From Denitromonas halophila (GTDB taxonomy: Bacteria > Pseudomonadota > Gammaproteobacteria > Burkholderiales > Rhodocyclaceae): a stretch of 56,267 nt of DNA. Position numbers and translations under genes: made by a program. Shown piece by piece: positions 16,395-24,614 of this stretch. Below the pieces are notes generated by a model that worked only from the letters and a program-made list of their open reading frames with translations, made no database searches and was not told where the DNA came from. How positions within the stretch are numbered: the stretch's first letter is position 1; the number at the start of each line of letters is the position of its first letter. The stretch is taken from assembly GCF_007625155.1 (NCBI RefSeq), contig NZ_VMNK01000020.1, forward strand, positions 1 to 56,267. Direction: 5' to 3'.

Positions 16395-17407
16395 AACTCG
16401 CAACCCTGAAAGCGGGCGGACGCGACGGCACGCTGGTGGTGGTCAACCGCGACCTCACCCGTTGCCAGCGTGTGCCCGAGGTGGCCGCGACGCTGCAGCA
16501 GGCGCTCGACAACTGGGCCGACACCGCGCCGCAGCTGGCCGCGGTGTACGAGGCGCTCAACAATGGCGCGGCCCGCCACGCCGAGCCCTTTGATGCGGCC
16601 GCCTGCCACTCGCCGCTGCCGCGCGCTTATCAGTGGGCCGATGGCTCGGCCTACATCAACCATGTGGAGCTGGTGCGCAAGGCGCGCGGGGCGGAGTTGC
16701 CCGCGTCCTTCTACACCGATCCGCTGATGTATCAGGGCGGCTCCGACAGTTTCGTCGGCCCGCGCGATACCGTGGTGGCCGATCCGGTCTGGGGTATCGA
16801 TTTCGAAGCCGAAGTGACCGTGGTGACCGGCGATGTGCCCATGGGCGCAACGCCCGAGCAAGCGGCCGAGGCGATTCGCCTGGTGATGCTGGTCAATGAC
16901 GTGTCGCTGCGCAACCTGATCCCCAACGAACTGGCCAAGGGCTTCGGTTTCTTCCAGTCCAAGCCCGCATCAAGCTTCAGCCCGGTGGCGGTCACGCCCG
17001 ACGAACTGGGCGAGGCCTGGCAGGGCGCCAAGCTGCATTTGCCGCTGCTGGTCGAGCTGAACGGCAAGCCCTTCGGCAAGCCCAATGCGGGCGTCGACAT
17101 GACCTTCAACTTCGGTCAGCTGGTGGCGCATGTGGCCAAGACGCGTGAGCTCGAAGCCGGTTCGATCATCGGTTCGGGCACGGTCTCCAACAAGCAGGGC
17201 GACCTGTGGGGGTCGAGCATCGACAACGGCGGCGTCGGTTATTGCTGCCTGGCCGAGGTGCGCATGTACGAAACCATCGAGCAAGGCAAACCGGTGACCC
17301 CCTTCATGCAGCCCGGCGACCGGGTGCGCATCGAGATGAAGGACGCGGCCGGCCACAGCATTTTTGGCACCATCGACAACACCGTGGTGACGCCCCGCGC
17401 GTCGTAG
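16391..17407 (+). CDS. Fumarylacetoacetase-family hydrolase
   Basis: A 338-residue protein with the FAH C-terminal fold. The metal ligands are recognisable: Asp110 (FYTDPLMYQGG), Glu139 and Glu141 (DFEAEV), and Asp170 (VNDVSLRN), with FFQSKPASSFSP following as the substrate loop. The family cleaves C-C bonds in fumarylacetoacetate, fumarylpyruvate or related diketo acids. The start is GTG 16391, overlapping the VOC stop as GTGA, with GGAG 8 nt upstream. With the MaiA-like gene in the same cluster, it probably releases fumarate plus acetoacetate or pyruvate as the last pathway step. Confidence 0.93.
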   Translation: MKLATLKAGGRDGTLVVVNRDLTRCQRVPEVAATLQQALDNWADTAPQLAAVYEALNNGAARHAEPFDAAACHSPLPRAYQWADGSAYINHVELVRKARGAELPASFYTDPLMYQGGSDSFVGPRDTVVADPVWGIDFEAEVTVVTGDVPMGATPEQAAEAIRLVMLVNDVSLRNLIPNELAKGFGFFQSKPASSFSPVAVTPDELGEAWQGAKLHLPLLVELNGKPFGKPNAGVDMTFNFGQLVAHVAKTRELEAGSIIGSGTVSNKQGDLWGSSIDNGGVGYCCLAEVRMYETIEQGKPVTPFMQPGDRVRIEMKDAAGHSIFGTIDNTVVTPRAS

Positions 17408-17444
17408 CCCCGCAGCAACCCAACATAAAAAAGGTGGACGAGAC

Positions 17445-18473
17445 ATGAAAAAGACCCTGATCACCGCAGCCATCGCGCTGCTTGGCAGCACCGCCGCCCT
17501 GGCCGACGAGCCGATCATCCTCAAGGTGGCGCACTTCTGGCCGCCCACCGCGATGAGTCAGCAAAAAGTGCTGGAGCCGTGGTGTGCCAAGATCGAGCAG
17601 GAGTCGGCCGGTCGCATGAAGTGCCAGATCTACCCGGCGATGCAGCTCGGCGGCACGCCGCCGCAACTGATCCAGCAGGCGCAGGACGGCGTGGCCGACA
17701 TCGTGTGGACCCTGCCCGGCTACACCGCCGGCCGCTTCCCGTCGATGGAAGCCTTCGAGCTGCCCTTCATGACCAACCGCGCCGAGCCGGCCAGCCGCGC
17801 TGCGTGGCTGTACTACGAGCAGTTCGGCAAGGAAGACTTCGCCAACGTGAAGCCGCTGGCCTTCCATGTGCATGACGAAGGCTATGTGCACAACAACAAG
17901 CGCCCGATCACCAAGATGTCGGATTTCCGCGGCCTCAAGATGCGCGCCCCGACCCGCATGACCAACAAGATGATCGCCGCCTTTGGCGCCACCCCGGTGG
18001 CCATGCCGATGCCGGCGGTGGCCGAGGCCGTGTCGAAAGGCGTGGTCGATGGCTATGTGCTGCCCTGGGAAGTGATCCCGGCGATCAAGCTGCACGAGAT
18101 GACCAAGTACCACTCCGAGACCGAAGGCTCGCTGCCCTCGCTCTACACCACGCTGTTTGTGGTGGCGATGAACCCGGCCAAGTACGACAGCCTGCCGGAC
18201 GATCTGAAGAAGGTCATCGACGCCAACTCCGGCGCCGATTTCTCGGCCTCGATCGGCAAGGCTTGGGATGTGTCGGCCCCGCCGGCCCGCGAAAAGGCCG
18301 TCGCGCACGGCAACGAGTTTGCCAAGATCTCGGTCGAGGAGCTGACCAAGTGGCGCAAGGTGGGCGACAAGCTGGCCGAGAGCTGGGTCAAGGAAATGAA
18401 TGGCAAGGGCTACAAGGGCCAGGCCATGCTCGACACTGCCAAGAGCCTGATCAAGCAAGCCAACGCACAATAA
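17445..18473 (+). CDS. TRAP transporter substrate-binding protein, DctP type
   Basis: A 342-residue periplasmic protein with a signal peptide (MKKTLITAAIALLG, cleavage after ALA near residue 20). The DctP signature GLKMRAPT carries the carboxylate-binding Arg. It lies 37 nt after FAH behind GGTGGA and is followed by dctQ and dctM. It should capture a carboxylate, here most likely an aromatic or related acid fed to the catabolic enzymes of the operon. This is inferred from position only. Confidence 0.94.
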   Translation: MKKTLITAAIALLGSTAALADEPIILKVAHFWPPTAMSQQKVLEPWCAKIEQESAGRMKCQIYPAMQLGGTPPQLIQQAQDGVADIVWTLPGYTAGRFPSMEAFELPFMTNRAEPASRAAWLYYEQFGKEDFANVKPLAFHVHDEGYVHNNKRPITKMSDFRGLKMRAPTRMTNKMIAAFGATPVAMPMPAVAEAVSKGVVDGYVLPWEVIPAIKLHEMTKYHSETEGSLPSLYTTLFVVAMNPAKYDSLPDDLKKVIDANSGADFSASIGKAWDVSAPPAREKAVAHGNEFAKISVEELTKWRKVGDKLAESWVKEMNGKGYKGQAMLDTAKSLIKQANAQ

Positions 18474-18482
18474 GGTGGGTCA

Positions 18483-18507
18483 CCGGGGCTGGCGTTGCCG
18501 GCCCCGG
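18483..18507 (+). promoter_or_regulatory. Intercistronic hairpin after dctP
   Basis: CCGGGGCTGGC, GTT, GCCGGCCCCGG gives an 11-bp stem (one G-U pair) with a 3-nt loop, 9 nt after the dctP stop. There is no U-run, so it is more likely an mRNA-stabilising or processing element than a terminator. It would favour binding protein over permease. Confidence 0.75.
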
Positions 18508-18560
18508 CGGACGAAGCGCCACTGCGCCTGCGGGCGCGCCTCTGACCAAGAGAGTTCCCC

Positions 18561-19103
18561 ATGGCTGAAGCAATCCCCCGGTCCGACGACATGCCGGACC
18601 CGCGTCCGCGCGACCCGATCGGACGTTTTCTCTACAACTGGTCGATGCTCTCCGCCATCGGCGGCAGCCTGACCCTGTTCGCGATCTGCGGGGTGTCGGT
18701 GTATAGCGTGGTCGGCCGCTGGCTGACCGACGAGCCGGTGCTCGGCGATGTCGAGCTGGTGCAGATGGGTTGCGCGCTGGCCGTGGCCGCCTTTCTGCCC
18801 TGGGCGCAGATGAAGAACGCGCACGTGATCGTCGACTTCTTCACCCACACCGCCTCGCCGGCCGTGCGCGGCGTGCTCGACCGCATTGCCGCGGTGCTGC
18901 TCATGGTGCTGGCCTTCGTCATCTCCTGGCGCAGCTTCGTTGGCGCGTGGGAAGCGTACGAGACCGGCGAGACCACCATGTTGCTCGGCTGGCCACTGTG
19001 GTGGTCCTACACCACGCTCGGTCCGGGCTTCTTCCTGCTCGGCCTGACCGCCGCCTACACCGCTTGGCAAGGCACGCTGCACAGCGAAGGGGGCATGGAA
19101 TGA
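18561..19103 (+). CDS. TRAP transporter small permease, DctQ type
   Basis: A 180-residue membrane protein with four predicted helices (starting about residues 32, 73, 112 and 148) and the DctQ-typical cytoplasmic N-terminus. It overlaps the DctM gene by 4 nt (ATGA), so the two subunits are translationally coupled. It acts with DctP and DctM as the membrane unit of the importer. Confidence 0.92.
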   Translation: MAEAIPRSDDMPDPRPRDPIGRFLYNWSMLSAIGGSLTLFAICGVSVYSVVGRWLTDEPVLGDVELVQMGCALAVAAFLPWAQMKNAHVIVDFFTHTASPAVRGVLDRIAAVLLMVLAFVISWRSFVGAWEAYETGETTMLLGWPLWWSYTTLGPGFFLLGLTAAYTAWQGTLHSEGGME

Positions 19104-20425
19104 GTTCCGTTGAAATCGGCTTCGCCATCGGCGCCTTCACCCTGGTGCTGCTCGCCTTCCGCGTGCACATCGGCATGGCCATGCTGCTCGGCGGCTCCAT
19201 CGGCTACACCCTGGTGTCCGGCTGGGACCCGCTGATGAATTACTTCAAGCACCTCGCTTACGGTCGTTTCTCGGTGTATGACCTGTCGGTGGTGCCGCTG
19301 TTCTTGCTGATGGGCAACGTCGCCGCCAAGGGCGGCCTGTCGCGTCGGCTGTTTGAAGCCACCAATGCCTTTCTCGGGCACTACCCCGGCGGTGTGGCGA
19401 TGAGCGCGATTGGCGCCTGCGCCGGCTTTGGCGCGATCTGCGGCTCCTCGCTGGCCACCGCGGCCACGATGGGGCAGGTGGCATTGCCCGAGCTGCGCCG
19501 CTGCAATTACTCGCCTTCGCTGGCCACCGGTGCGCTGGCCGCCGGCGGCACGCTGGGCATCCTGATTCCGCCCTCGGTGGTGCTGGTGATTTACGCCATT
19601 CTGGCCGAGCAGAACGTGGCCGCGCTGTTCATGGCCGCGCTGATCCCCGGCCTGATCGCCATGTTCGGCTACATGCTGGTGGTGACGCTGTATGCGCGCT
19701 TCGTGCCGGGCAGCGGTCCGGCCTCGGCGCCCCTGCCGTGGCGGCAGCGCCTGCACGCAGTCGGCCGGGTGTGGCCGATTCTGGCGGTGTTCATCACCGT
19801 GATCGGCGGCATCTACGGCGGCATCTTCACCCCCACCGAAGCGGCGGCGGTCGGCACTTTTGCCACCACCGCGCTGGCCGTGGCCTCGCGCGAGATGCGC
19901 TGGCGCGAATTCATGGCGGCGGTGCTTGGCGCGGCCGAAGCGACGGCGATGATCTTCCTGATCCTGCTCGGCGCCGATGTGCTCAACGCCTTCCTGGCGC
20001 TGTCGCAGATGCCGGTGGCGATCGCCGAATGGGTGCTGGCCAGCGGCTACCCGCCGATGGTGGTGTTGTTTGCCATGATCCTGGTCTATCTGCTGCTCGG
20101 CTGCGTGATGGACAGCCTGTCGATGATCCTGCTGACCATTCCGGTCTTCCTGCCCATCATCATGGGGCTCGACTACTGGGGCCTGGGCTATAGCGACAAG
20201 GCGATCTGGTTTGGCATTCTGGCCCTGATGGTGGTCGAGATCGGCCTGATCACGCCACCGGTGGGCATGAACGTGTTCATCATCAATTCGCTCGCCAAAG
20301 ATGTGCCGATGAAGGAAACCTTCCGAGGCGTGCTGCCCTTCCTCGCCTCGGACCTGCTGCGCATTGTGCTGATCGCCTTCTTTCCGGGCGTGGCGCTGTG
20401 GCTGGTGCATGTGTTGGGCGGCTGA
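19100..20425 (+). CDS. TRAP transporter large permease, DctM type
   Basis: A 441-residue protein with about 12 hydrophobic segments and DctM signatures (PLFLLMGNVA, GFGAICGSSLATAATMG, GGTLGILIPPS, IYGGIFTPTEAAAVG). It forms the ion-coupled transport channel. The start is ATG 19100, inside the end of dctQ, with AAGGGGG upstream. The maiA-like gene follows 21 nt later, supporting one operon for uptake and degradation. Confidence 0.94.
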   Translation: MSSVEIGFAIGAFTLVLLAFRVHIGMAMLLGGSIGYTLVSGWDPLMNYFKHLAYGRFSVYDLSVVPLFLLMGNVAAKGGLSRRLFEATNAFLGHYPGGVAMSAIGACAGFGAICGSSLATAATMGQVALPELRRCNYSPSLATGALAAGGTLGILIPPSVVLVIYAILAEQNVAALFMAALIPGLIAMFGYMLVVTLYARFVPGSGPASAPLPWRQRLHAVGRVWPILAVFITVIGGIYGGIFTPTEAAAVGTFATTALAVASREMRWREFMAAVLGAAEATAMIFLILLGADVLNAFLALSQMPVAIAEWVLASGYPPMVVLFAMILVYLLLGCVMDSLSMILLTIPVFLPIIMGLDYWGLGYSDKAIWFGILALMVVEIGLITPPVGMNVFIINSLAKDVPMKETFRGVLPFLASDLLRIVLIAFFPGVALWLVHVLGG

Positions 20426-20446
20426 TGGCCGGCACAGGAGACTGAC

Positions 20447-21091
20447 ATGAAGCTCTACACTTATTTTCGCTCCTCGGCGGCCTACCGCGTCCGCATCGCG
20501 CTCAATCTCAAGGGCCTGCCCTGGGACGCCGCGGCGGTGCATCTGGCACGCGATGGCGGCGAGCAGCATTCGGACGCCTACCGGGCGGTGAATCCCGCCG
20601 AACTGGTGCCCACGCTCGAAGACCGCGGCGCCACGCTGACCCAGTCGCTGGCGATCATCGAGTACCTCGAAGAACTCCGCCCGCAACCGGCCTTGCTGCC
20701 GGGCAACCTGATCGCGCGGGCCCGGGTGCGGGCGATTGCGCAAGCGATTGCCTGCGATATTCACCCGATCAATAATCTGCGGGTGTTGCAATACCTGACC
20801 GGAGAAATGGGCCTGAGTGAAGACCAGAAGATGCAGTGGTATCGGCACTGGGTCGATACCGGTCTGGCGGCGGTCGAGGCCATGCTGGCCGAGCACCCCG
20901 ACACCGGCGTGTTCTGCCATGGCGACACCCCGGGCCTGGCCGATTGCTGTCTGGTGCCGCAGGTGTACAACGCGCGGCGCTTCAACTGCCGGCTCGATCA
21001 TGTGCCGACGGTGATGCGCATTGTCGAGGCCTGCGAGGGCTTGCCGGCCTTCCAGGCGGCATCGCCCGGCGCACAGGCGGATGCCGAGTAA
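20447..21091 (+). CDS. maiA: Maleylacetoacetate/maleylpyruvate isomerase (zeta-class GST)
   Basis: A 214-residue glutathione S-transferase-fold enzyme with the zeta-class motif SSAAYRVRIALN at residues 9-20 and DIHPINNLRVLQYL near 105. These enzymes use glutathione to convert maleylacetoacetate or maleylpyruvate to the fumaryl isomer. The AGGAGA ribosome site lies 7 nt before the ATG. Together with the FAH-family gene in the same operon, it defines a maleyl-to-fumaryl-to-hydrolysis route. Whether the substrate comes from homogentisate, gentisate or another ring cannot be decided here. Confidence 0.92.
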   Translation: MKLYTYFRSSAAYRVRIALNLKGLPWDAAAVHLARDGGEQHSDAYRAVNPAELVPTLEDRGATLTQSLAIIEYLEELRPQPALLPGNLIARARVRAIAQAIACDIHPINNLRVLQYLTGEMGLSEDQKMQWYRHWVDTGLAAVEAMLAEHPDTGVFCHGDTPGLADCCLVPQVYNARRFNCRLDHVPTVMRIVEACEGLPAFQAASPGAQADAE

Positions 21092-22292
21092 GCCCGATGT
21101 GCAGGCGGTGCCCGGGTTGGGCATCGCCATCCTGTTGACCACGCTGGTGGCGCTGGGGCCGCTGTCGACCGACTTCTACCTGCCGTCGCTGCCCGCCATG
21201 ACCGCGGCGCTGGGCACCGATGTGGCCGGTACCCAGCTGACGCTGTCGATTTTTTTGGGCGGGTTCGCCGTCGGTCAGCTGTTCTACGGGCCGTTGTCCG
21301 ACCGCTTCGGTCGCCGCCCGCTGATGCTCGCCGGGCTGATCATCTTTCTTGCCGCCAGCATTGCCTGCGCGCTCGCGCCCAATATCGAGACCTTGATCGC
21401 CGCGCGCTTTGTGCAGGCCATCGGCGCCTGTGCCGGGCCGGTGCTGGGGCGCACGGTGGTGCGTGACCTCTACGGCCCGAAAGACTCGGCGCGCATGCTG
21501 TCGTACATCTCGGCTGCGATGGCGCTGGCGCCGCTGCTCGGGCCGGTGTTCGGCGGCTGGCTGTCGGTAGCCTTCAGCTGGCGGGCGACCTTTGTTTTCC
21601 TCATCATCTACTCGGCCTTGCAAACCGCCGCGACCTGGCAACTGCTTGCCGAGAGCAACCGGCACCCCGACCCCACGGCCATACAGCCGCGGCGCATCCT
21701 GGCCAACTACGCCACGCTGTTGCGCGACACCACCTACCGCGGGGTGCTGCTGTGCAACGGTCTGGCCTATGCCGGCATGTTCGCCTTCATTTCCGGCGCG
21801 CCCTTCGTGTTCATCAACCTGTTCGGCTTCAGTCCACAGACCATGGGTCTGGCCTTCGGGTTGATGGTGTCGGGTTTCATCACCGGCACCATGTCGTCCG
21901 GCCGTCTGGCCTCGCGTCACGGGCCGGATGTGATCCTGACCGCGGGCGTGGTGGTCGGCAGTGCGGGCGGTGTGGTGATGCTGGCCCTGGCGCTGACTGG
22001 TTGGCAGCACCCGGCGGCGATCATGGTGCCCATGTGGCTGGTGACCTGCGGCATCGGCTTCATCATGCCCAACGCCACGGCCATTGCGCTCGCGCCGTGG
22101 CCGACCATGGCCGGTGCCGCCGCCTCGCTGATGGGCTTCTCGCAAATGGCGCTGGCTGCGGCCTTCGGTATCTTTGTCGGTCACAGCTTTACGGATTCCA
22201 CCGTGCCCATGGCCGCCGCCATTTCGGCCGGCATGGGCGGTTCGCTGCTCAGTTATCTTTTGTGGGTGCGTCCGGCCAGCCGACGCGCCTGA
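21081..22292 (+). CDS. Bcr/CflA-type MFS drug-efflux transporter
   Basis: A 403-residue, 12-helix major facilitator. Signatures are STDFYLPSLPAM in helix 1, the motif-A loop YGPLSDRFGRRP, and RFVQAIGACAGPVLGR. Bcr/CflA proteins export drugs or small metabolites by proton antiport. ATG 21081 overlaps the end of maiA by 11 nt, so the gene is coupled to the catabolic operon and may relieve toxicity of an intermediate. The substrate is unknown. Confidence 0.9.
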   Translation: MPSKPDVQAVPGLGIAILLTTLVALGPLSTDFYLPSLPAMTAALGTDVAGTQLTLSIFLGGFAVGQLFYGPLSDRFGRRPLMLAGLIIFLAASIACALAPNIETLIAARFVQAIGACAGPVLGRTVVRDLYGPKDSARMLSYISAAMALAPLLGPVFGGWLSVAFSWRATFVFLIIYSALQTAATWQLLAESNRHPDPTAIQPRRILANYATLLRDTTYRGVLLCNGLAYAGMFAFISGAPFVFINLFGFSPQTMGLAFGLMVSGFITGTMSSGRLASRHGPDVILTAGVVVGSAGGVVMLALALTGWQHPAAIMVPMWLVTCGIGFIMPNATAIALAPWPTMAGAAASLMGFSQMALAAAFGIFVGHSFTDSTVPMAAAISAGMGGSLLSYLLWVRPASRRA

Positions 22293-22301
22293 GGAGGCCT
22301 C

Positions 22302-23180
22302 ATGCGTCGTCGTGCGTTGCATTTGCTGTTGGGCCTGGTCTGCCTGAGCGGCCTGGCGCCGGCTGGCGCGTTTGAGCTGAGGCTTGCGCTGGCAGATGCC
22401 GTGGCCCCGGTGAGCGCCGCCGCCACGCGCCCCGATCAATTGCCACACAGCACCGTTGCGCTCGGGCGCGGGCCGATTCGCGCCGCCTGGCTGGCCGCGC
22501 CGACCGACCGCTACGGCCATGCCGTGCTGGGCGATGCGCTGGAGGCCGGACAGTTGCGCATCGACACGGTCGATGGCCAGGCGCATATCGCCACATTGCC
22601 CGAGACGCGCGTCTTTGAAGACCTCGTGCCGCGGCTGATGGCACTGGGCGGGGGCGGTGACGACGCCGTAGTGGTGGTCGAGAGCGATGCCGACCGCGGT
22701 GCCTCGCTGAGCGTCTGGCGGGTGGATGCCGGCGCCTTGGTGCGCCACGCGAGCAGTGCGTTCATCGGCCAGCCCAACCGCTGGCTCAACCCCGTCGGAA
22801 TCGGCGACTTCGACGGCGACGGGCGCCCCGATCTGGCCGCCGTGCTCACCCCGCACATTGGCGGCATCCTGACGCTCTACCGGGTGGCGCCGCCCCGGCT
22901 GGTTCCGTTTGCCCGCACCGACGATGTCAGCACGCACCGTATCGGCAGCACAGCGCTGGGGCTCGGGCAGGTGCTGCGCGTGGGTGATCGTGATGCGCTG
23001 CTGGTGCCGGATCAGGCGCAGCGGCGCATGCGAGTGCTGCGTTGGGTCGGCGAGTGGCAGACGCTGGCGAGTGTCGATTTGCCCGGGCGCATCGGGGGCA
23101 ATCTGGTGCCGGATGGCCCGGATCGCTGGCGGATGCCCCTGGAAGATGGTCAGGTAGTGGTTCTGCATTTCTTGCGCTAG
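22302..23180 (+). CDS. Exported FG-GAP/VCBS-like repeat protein
   Basis: A 292-residue protein with a signal peptide (MRRRALHLLLGLVCLSG, cleavage after AGA near residue 23). One clear calcium-binding FG-GAP element, GDFDGDGRPDLA, lies near residue 168; other blades are diverged. Such beta-propeller proteins act outside the cytoplasm, but no enzymatic motif is present. It begins 9 nt after the MFS gene, so it may be the last gene of the catabolic transcript. Function unknown. Confidence 0.75.
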   Translation: MRRRALHLLLGLVCLSGLAPAGAFELRLALADAVAPVSAAATRPDQLPHSTVALGRGPIRAAWLAAPTDRYGHAVLGDALEAGQLRIDTVDGQAHIATLPETRVFEDLVPRLMALGGGGDDAVVVVESDADRGASLSVWRVDAGALVRHASSAFIGQPNRWLNPVGIGDFDGDGRPDLAAVLTPHIGGILTLYRVAPPRLVPFARTDDVSTHRIGSTALGLGQVLRVGDRDALLVPDQAQRRMRVLRWVGEWQTLASVDLPGRIGGNLVPDGPDRWRMPLEDGQVVVLHFLR

Positions 23181-23227
23181 AACAAGAAATGCCGGCTCGT
23201 GTGTAAGGAATCGGAAAAAGCGGCGGT

Positions 23228-23255
23228 CTGTCAGGTGAGTCCGCTGTTTTGACAG
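23228..23255. promoter_or_regulatory. Inverted repeat upstream of the Cys-repeat protein gene
   Basis: CTGTCA (23228-23233), N16, TGACAG (23250-23255): a perfect 6-bp inverted repeat 57 nt before the ATG of the small cysteine-repeat gene. Upstream, a GGAAT (about 23208) and a GTC 14 nt later vaguely resemble an ECF sigma-factor promoter. Both are candidates for metal- or redox-responsive control; neither is proven. Confidence 0.4.
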
Positions 23256-23312
23256 TGGGCGAAAGCGGCAAACACAAACCGCAAACCACCATTTTGAGAC
23301 CTGGAGATTCAC

Positions 23313-23567
23313 ATGACCAAGAACCCGACCGCTCGCAAGCTCGCCACCGCCTTTGTCGCCGCTGGTCTGATGGCCGCTGGCAGCATGGCCTACGCCACCT
23401 GCGCGCCGAAGAAAGGCGCCTGCTCGGCACAGCACCCGTGCGCTGCCAAAAAGAACCCCTGTGCCGCCAATCCTTGCGCGGCGAAAAACCCCTGCGCGGC
23501 GAAGAATCCGTGTGCTGCCAAGAATCCTTGCGCGGCGAAAAACCCCTGCGCAGCCAAGAAGATGTAA
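23313..23567 (+). CDS. Exported cysteine hexapeptide-repeat protein (NPCAAK repeats)
   Basis: An 84-residue protein: a signal peptide (residues 1-28, ending MAYA) followed by a 56-residue mature part containing nine cysteines. Six are in NPCAA(K) units, of which the last five are tandem NPCAAK copies encoded by 18-bp repeats with varied third bases. One further unit is HPCAAK. The gene has a GGAGA ribosome site about 7 nt before the ATG. Lys and Cys dominate and aromatic residues are absent from the mature chain, so a compact fold is unlikely without bound metal or disulfides. It is followed 162 nt later by a cytochrome c with the same repeats. I know no described family; a periplasmic metal-buffering or thiol-redox protein is a reasonable guess. 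Confidence 0.82.
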   Translation: MTKNPTARKLATAFVAAGLMAAGSMAYATCAPKKGACSAQHPCAAKKNPCAANPCAAKNPCAAKNPCAAKNPCAAKNPCAAKKM

Positions 23568-23729
23568 TTAGGCCGCCCGCCAAGGTCGCGATGATCGGCT
23601 TGGCGGGCCTCGCCGCTTGCCCTGGCGTGCGAGCACGCCGGGGCAAGTTCGTTCTTGTTCGGCGCCTGTTGGCCATGTCGGCGCAAGCGGCGTTGAATGA
23701 ACCACCCCCAGAGAGAACGGGAGAGACCC

Positions 23730-24434
23730 ATGGCACAGGTATCAACACCCCATACCCTGGTCGCGGCCATGCTGGCTACCGGCTTGATGACCGCGGGTGG
23801 CGCCGCTTTGGCCGCCGCGCCGTGCAGTCCATGCAGTGCCCGTGACCGCAAAGCCTGGTCGGCCAAAAACCCCTGCGCGGCAAAAAACCCCTGCGCCGCG
23901 AGAAACCCCTGCGCGGCAAGGAATCCGTGTACAGCCAATCCGTGCGTCGCCAAAGCTCCCAACCCCTGTGCCGCCAAGGCGATCACGCGCCCGGCCGGTT
24001 ATGTCCCGATGAAGGGCGACGCCACGCGTGGTGAGGCGGTCTTCAATGACACCCAGCTGTCTACCAACGGCTTGTCGTGCAATAGCTGCCATACCGGCGG
24101 CGCCGCCTACAAGGCCAGCTTTGCCCAGCCCTATCCGCATCCGGTGCAGATGGCCATGGACCACTACGGCATGACGCAGATCCACCTCGATGAGATGGTG
24201 CAGCTGTGCATGGTGCGCCCGATGGCGGCGCAGCCGCTGGACTGGAAGTCGCGCGAACTGGCCGATCTGGTGGCCTACGTGAGCATGGTGCAAAAAGGCT
24301 ACAAGCCCAATCCCTGCGCTGCGAAGAATCCATGTGCCGCCAATCCCGGCGCCGCCCGGAATCCGTGTGCAGCAAAGAACCCGTGTGCTGCCCGCAATCC
24401 GTGCGCTGCGAAGAGTCCCTGCAAAGCATCCTGA
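23730..24434 (+). CDS. Monohaem cytochrome c flanked by NPCAAK cysteine repeats
   Basis: A 234-residue exported protein with a signal peptide (about residues 1-29, ending LAAA). The N-terminal repeat zone has six NPC units (NPCAAK, NPCAAR, NPCTA, NPCVAK types). A cytochrome c domain of about 110 residues carries the haem motif CNSCH, with likely axial Met from the downstream QLCMVRPMAAQP segment. The C-terminal zone has six more Cys units, including a terminal SPC, and one NPG unit where Cys became Gly. The ATG at 23730 follows GGAGAG; an ATG at 23697 would add eleven charged residues before the signal. It pairs with the preceding repeat protein. Electron transfer to or from a polythiol or metal-loaded tail is an attractive but untested idea. 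Confidence 0.85.
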   Translation: MAQVSTPHTLVAAMLATGLMTAGGAALAAAPCSPCSARDRKAWSAKNPCAAKNPCAARNPCAARNPCTANPCVAKAPNPCAAKAITRPAGYVPMKGDATRGEAVFNDTQLSTNGLSCNSCHTGGAAYKASFAQPYPHPVQMAMDHYGMTQIHLDEMVQLCMVRPMAAQPLDWKSRELADLVAYVSMVQKGYKPNPCAAKNPCAANPGAARNPCAAKNPCAARNPCAAKSPCKAS

Positions 24435-24484
24435 GCTTGATCCGGCCCGCTGTCGCCGCTATTGTCGGCATGACGGCGCGCTGA

Positions 24485-24519
24485 ACATCGGGCGCCTGAG
24501 GGCGCCCGATGTGTGTTTT
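24485..24519 (+). terminator. Rho-independent terminator
   Basis: ACATCGGGCGCC, TGAG, GGCGCCCGATGT is a perfect 12-bp stem with a tetraloop, followed by GTGTTTT. It lies 50 nt after the cytochrome gene and ends the cysteine-repeat locus. Confidence 0.85.
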
Positions 24520-24614
24520 GCCCGCCGCGAGCGCAACGCTGACGATACCCGGCAGTGCGTTGATGCTGCGCGATCCGATGCTTTGACCGCATTCATGCCC
24601 GAGGAGGGGCCGCC

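Noticed and set aside
20982-23435. Very long open frame on the minus strand opposite maiA, the MFS gene and the FG-GAP gene
   Set aside because: High-GC shadow of real genes: no ribosome site, Arg/Gln/His-rich low-complexity translation, and it crosses several well-recognised plus-strand genes. The same applies to 19055-21142 (minus), 50729-53080 (minus) and 44676-47066 (plus).
23430-23570. Regular 18-bp repeats that could look like a CRISPR or satellite array
   Set aside because: Units are contiguous without spacers, in frame, and vary at third codon positions, so they are coding repeats of the NPCAAK protein.
23390-23986. Minus-strand open frame with FLAAQG repeats
   Set aside because: It is the antisense reading of the cysteine repeats and lacks a ribosome site.
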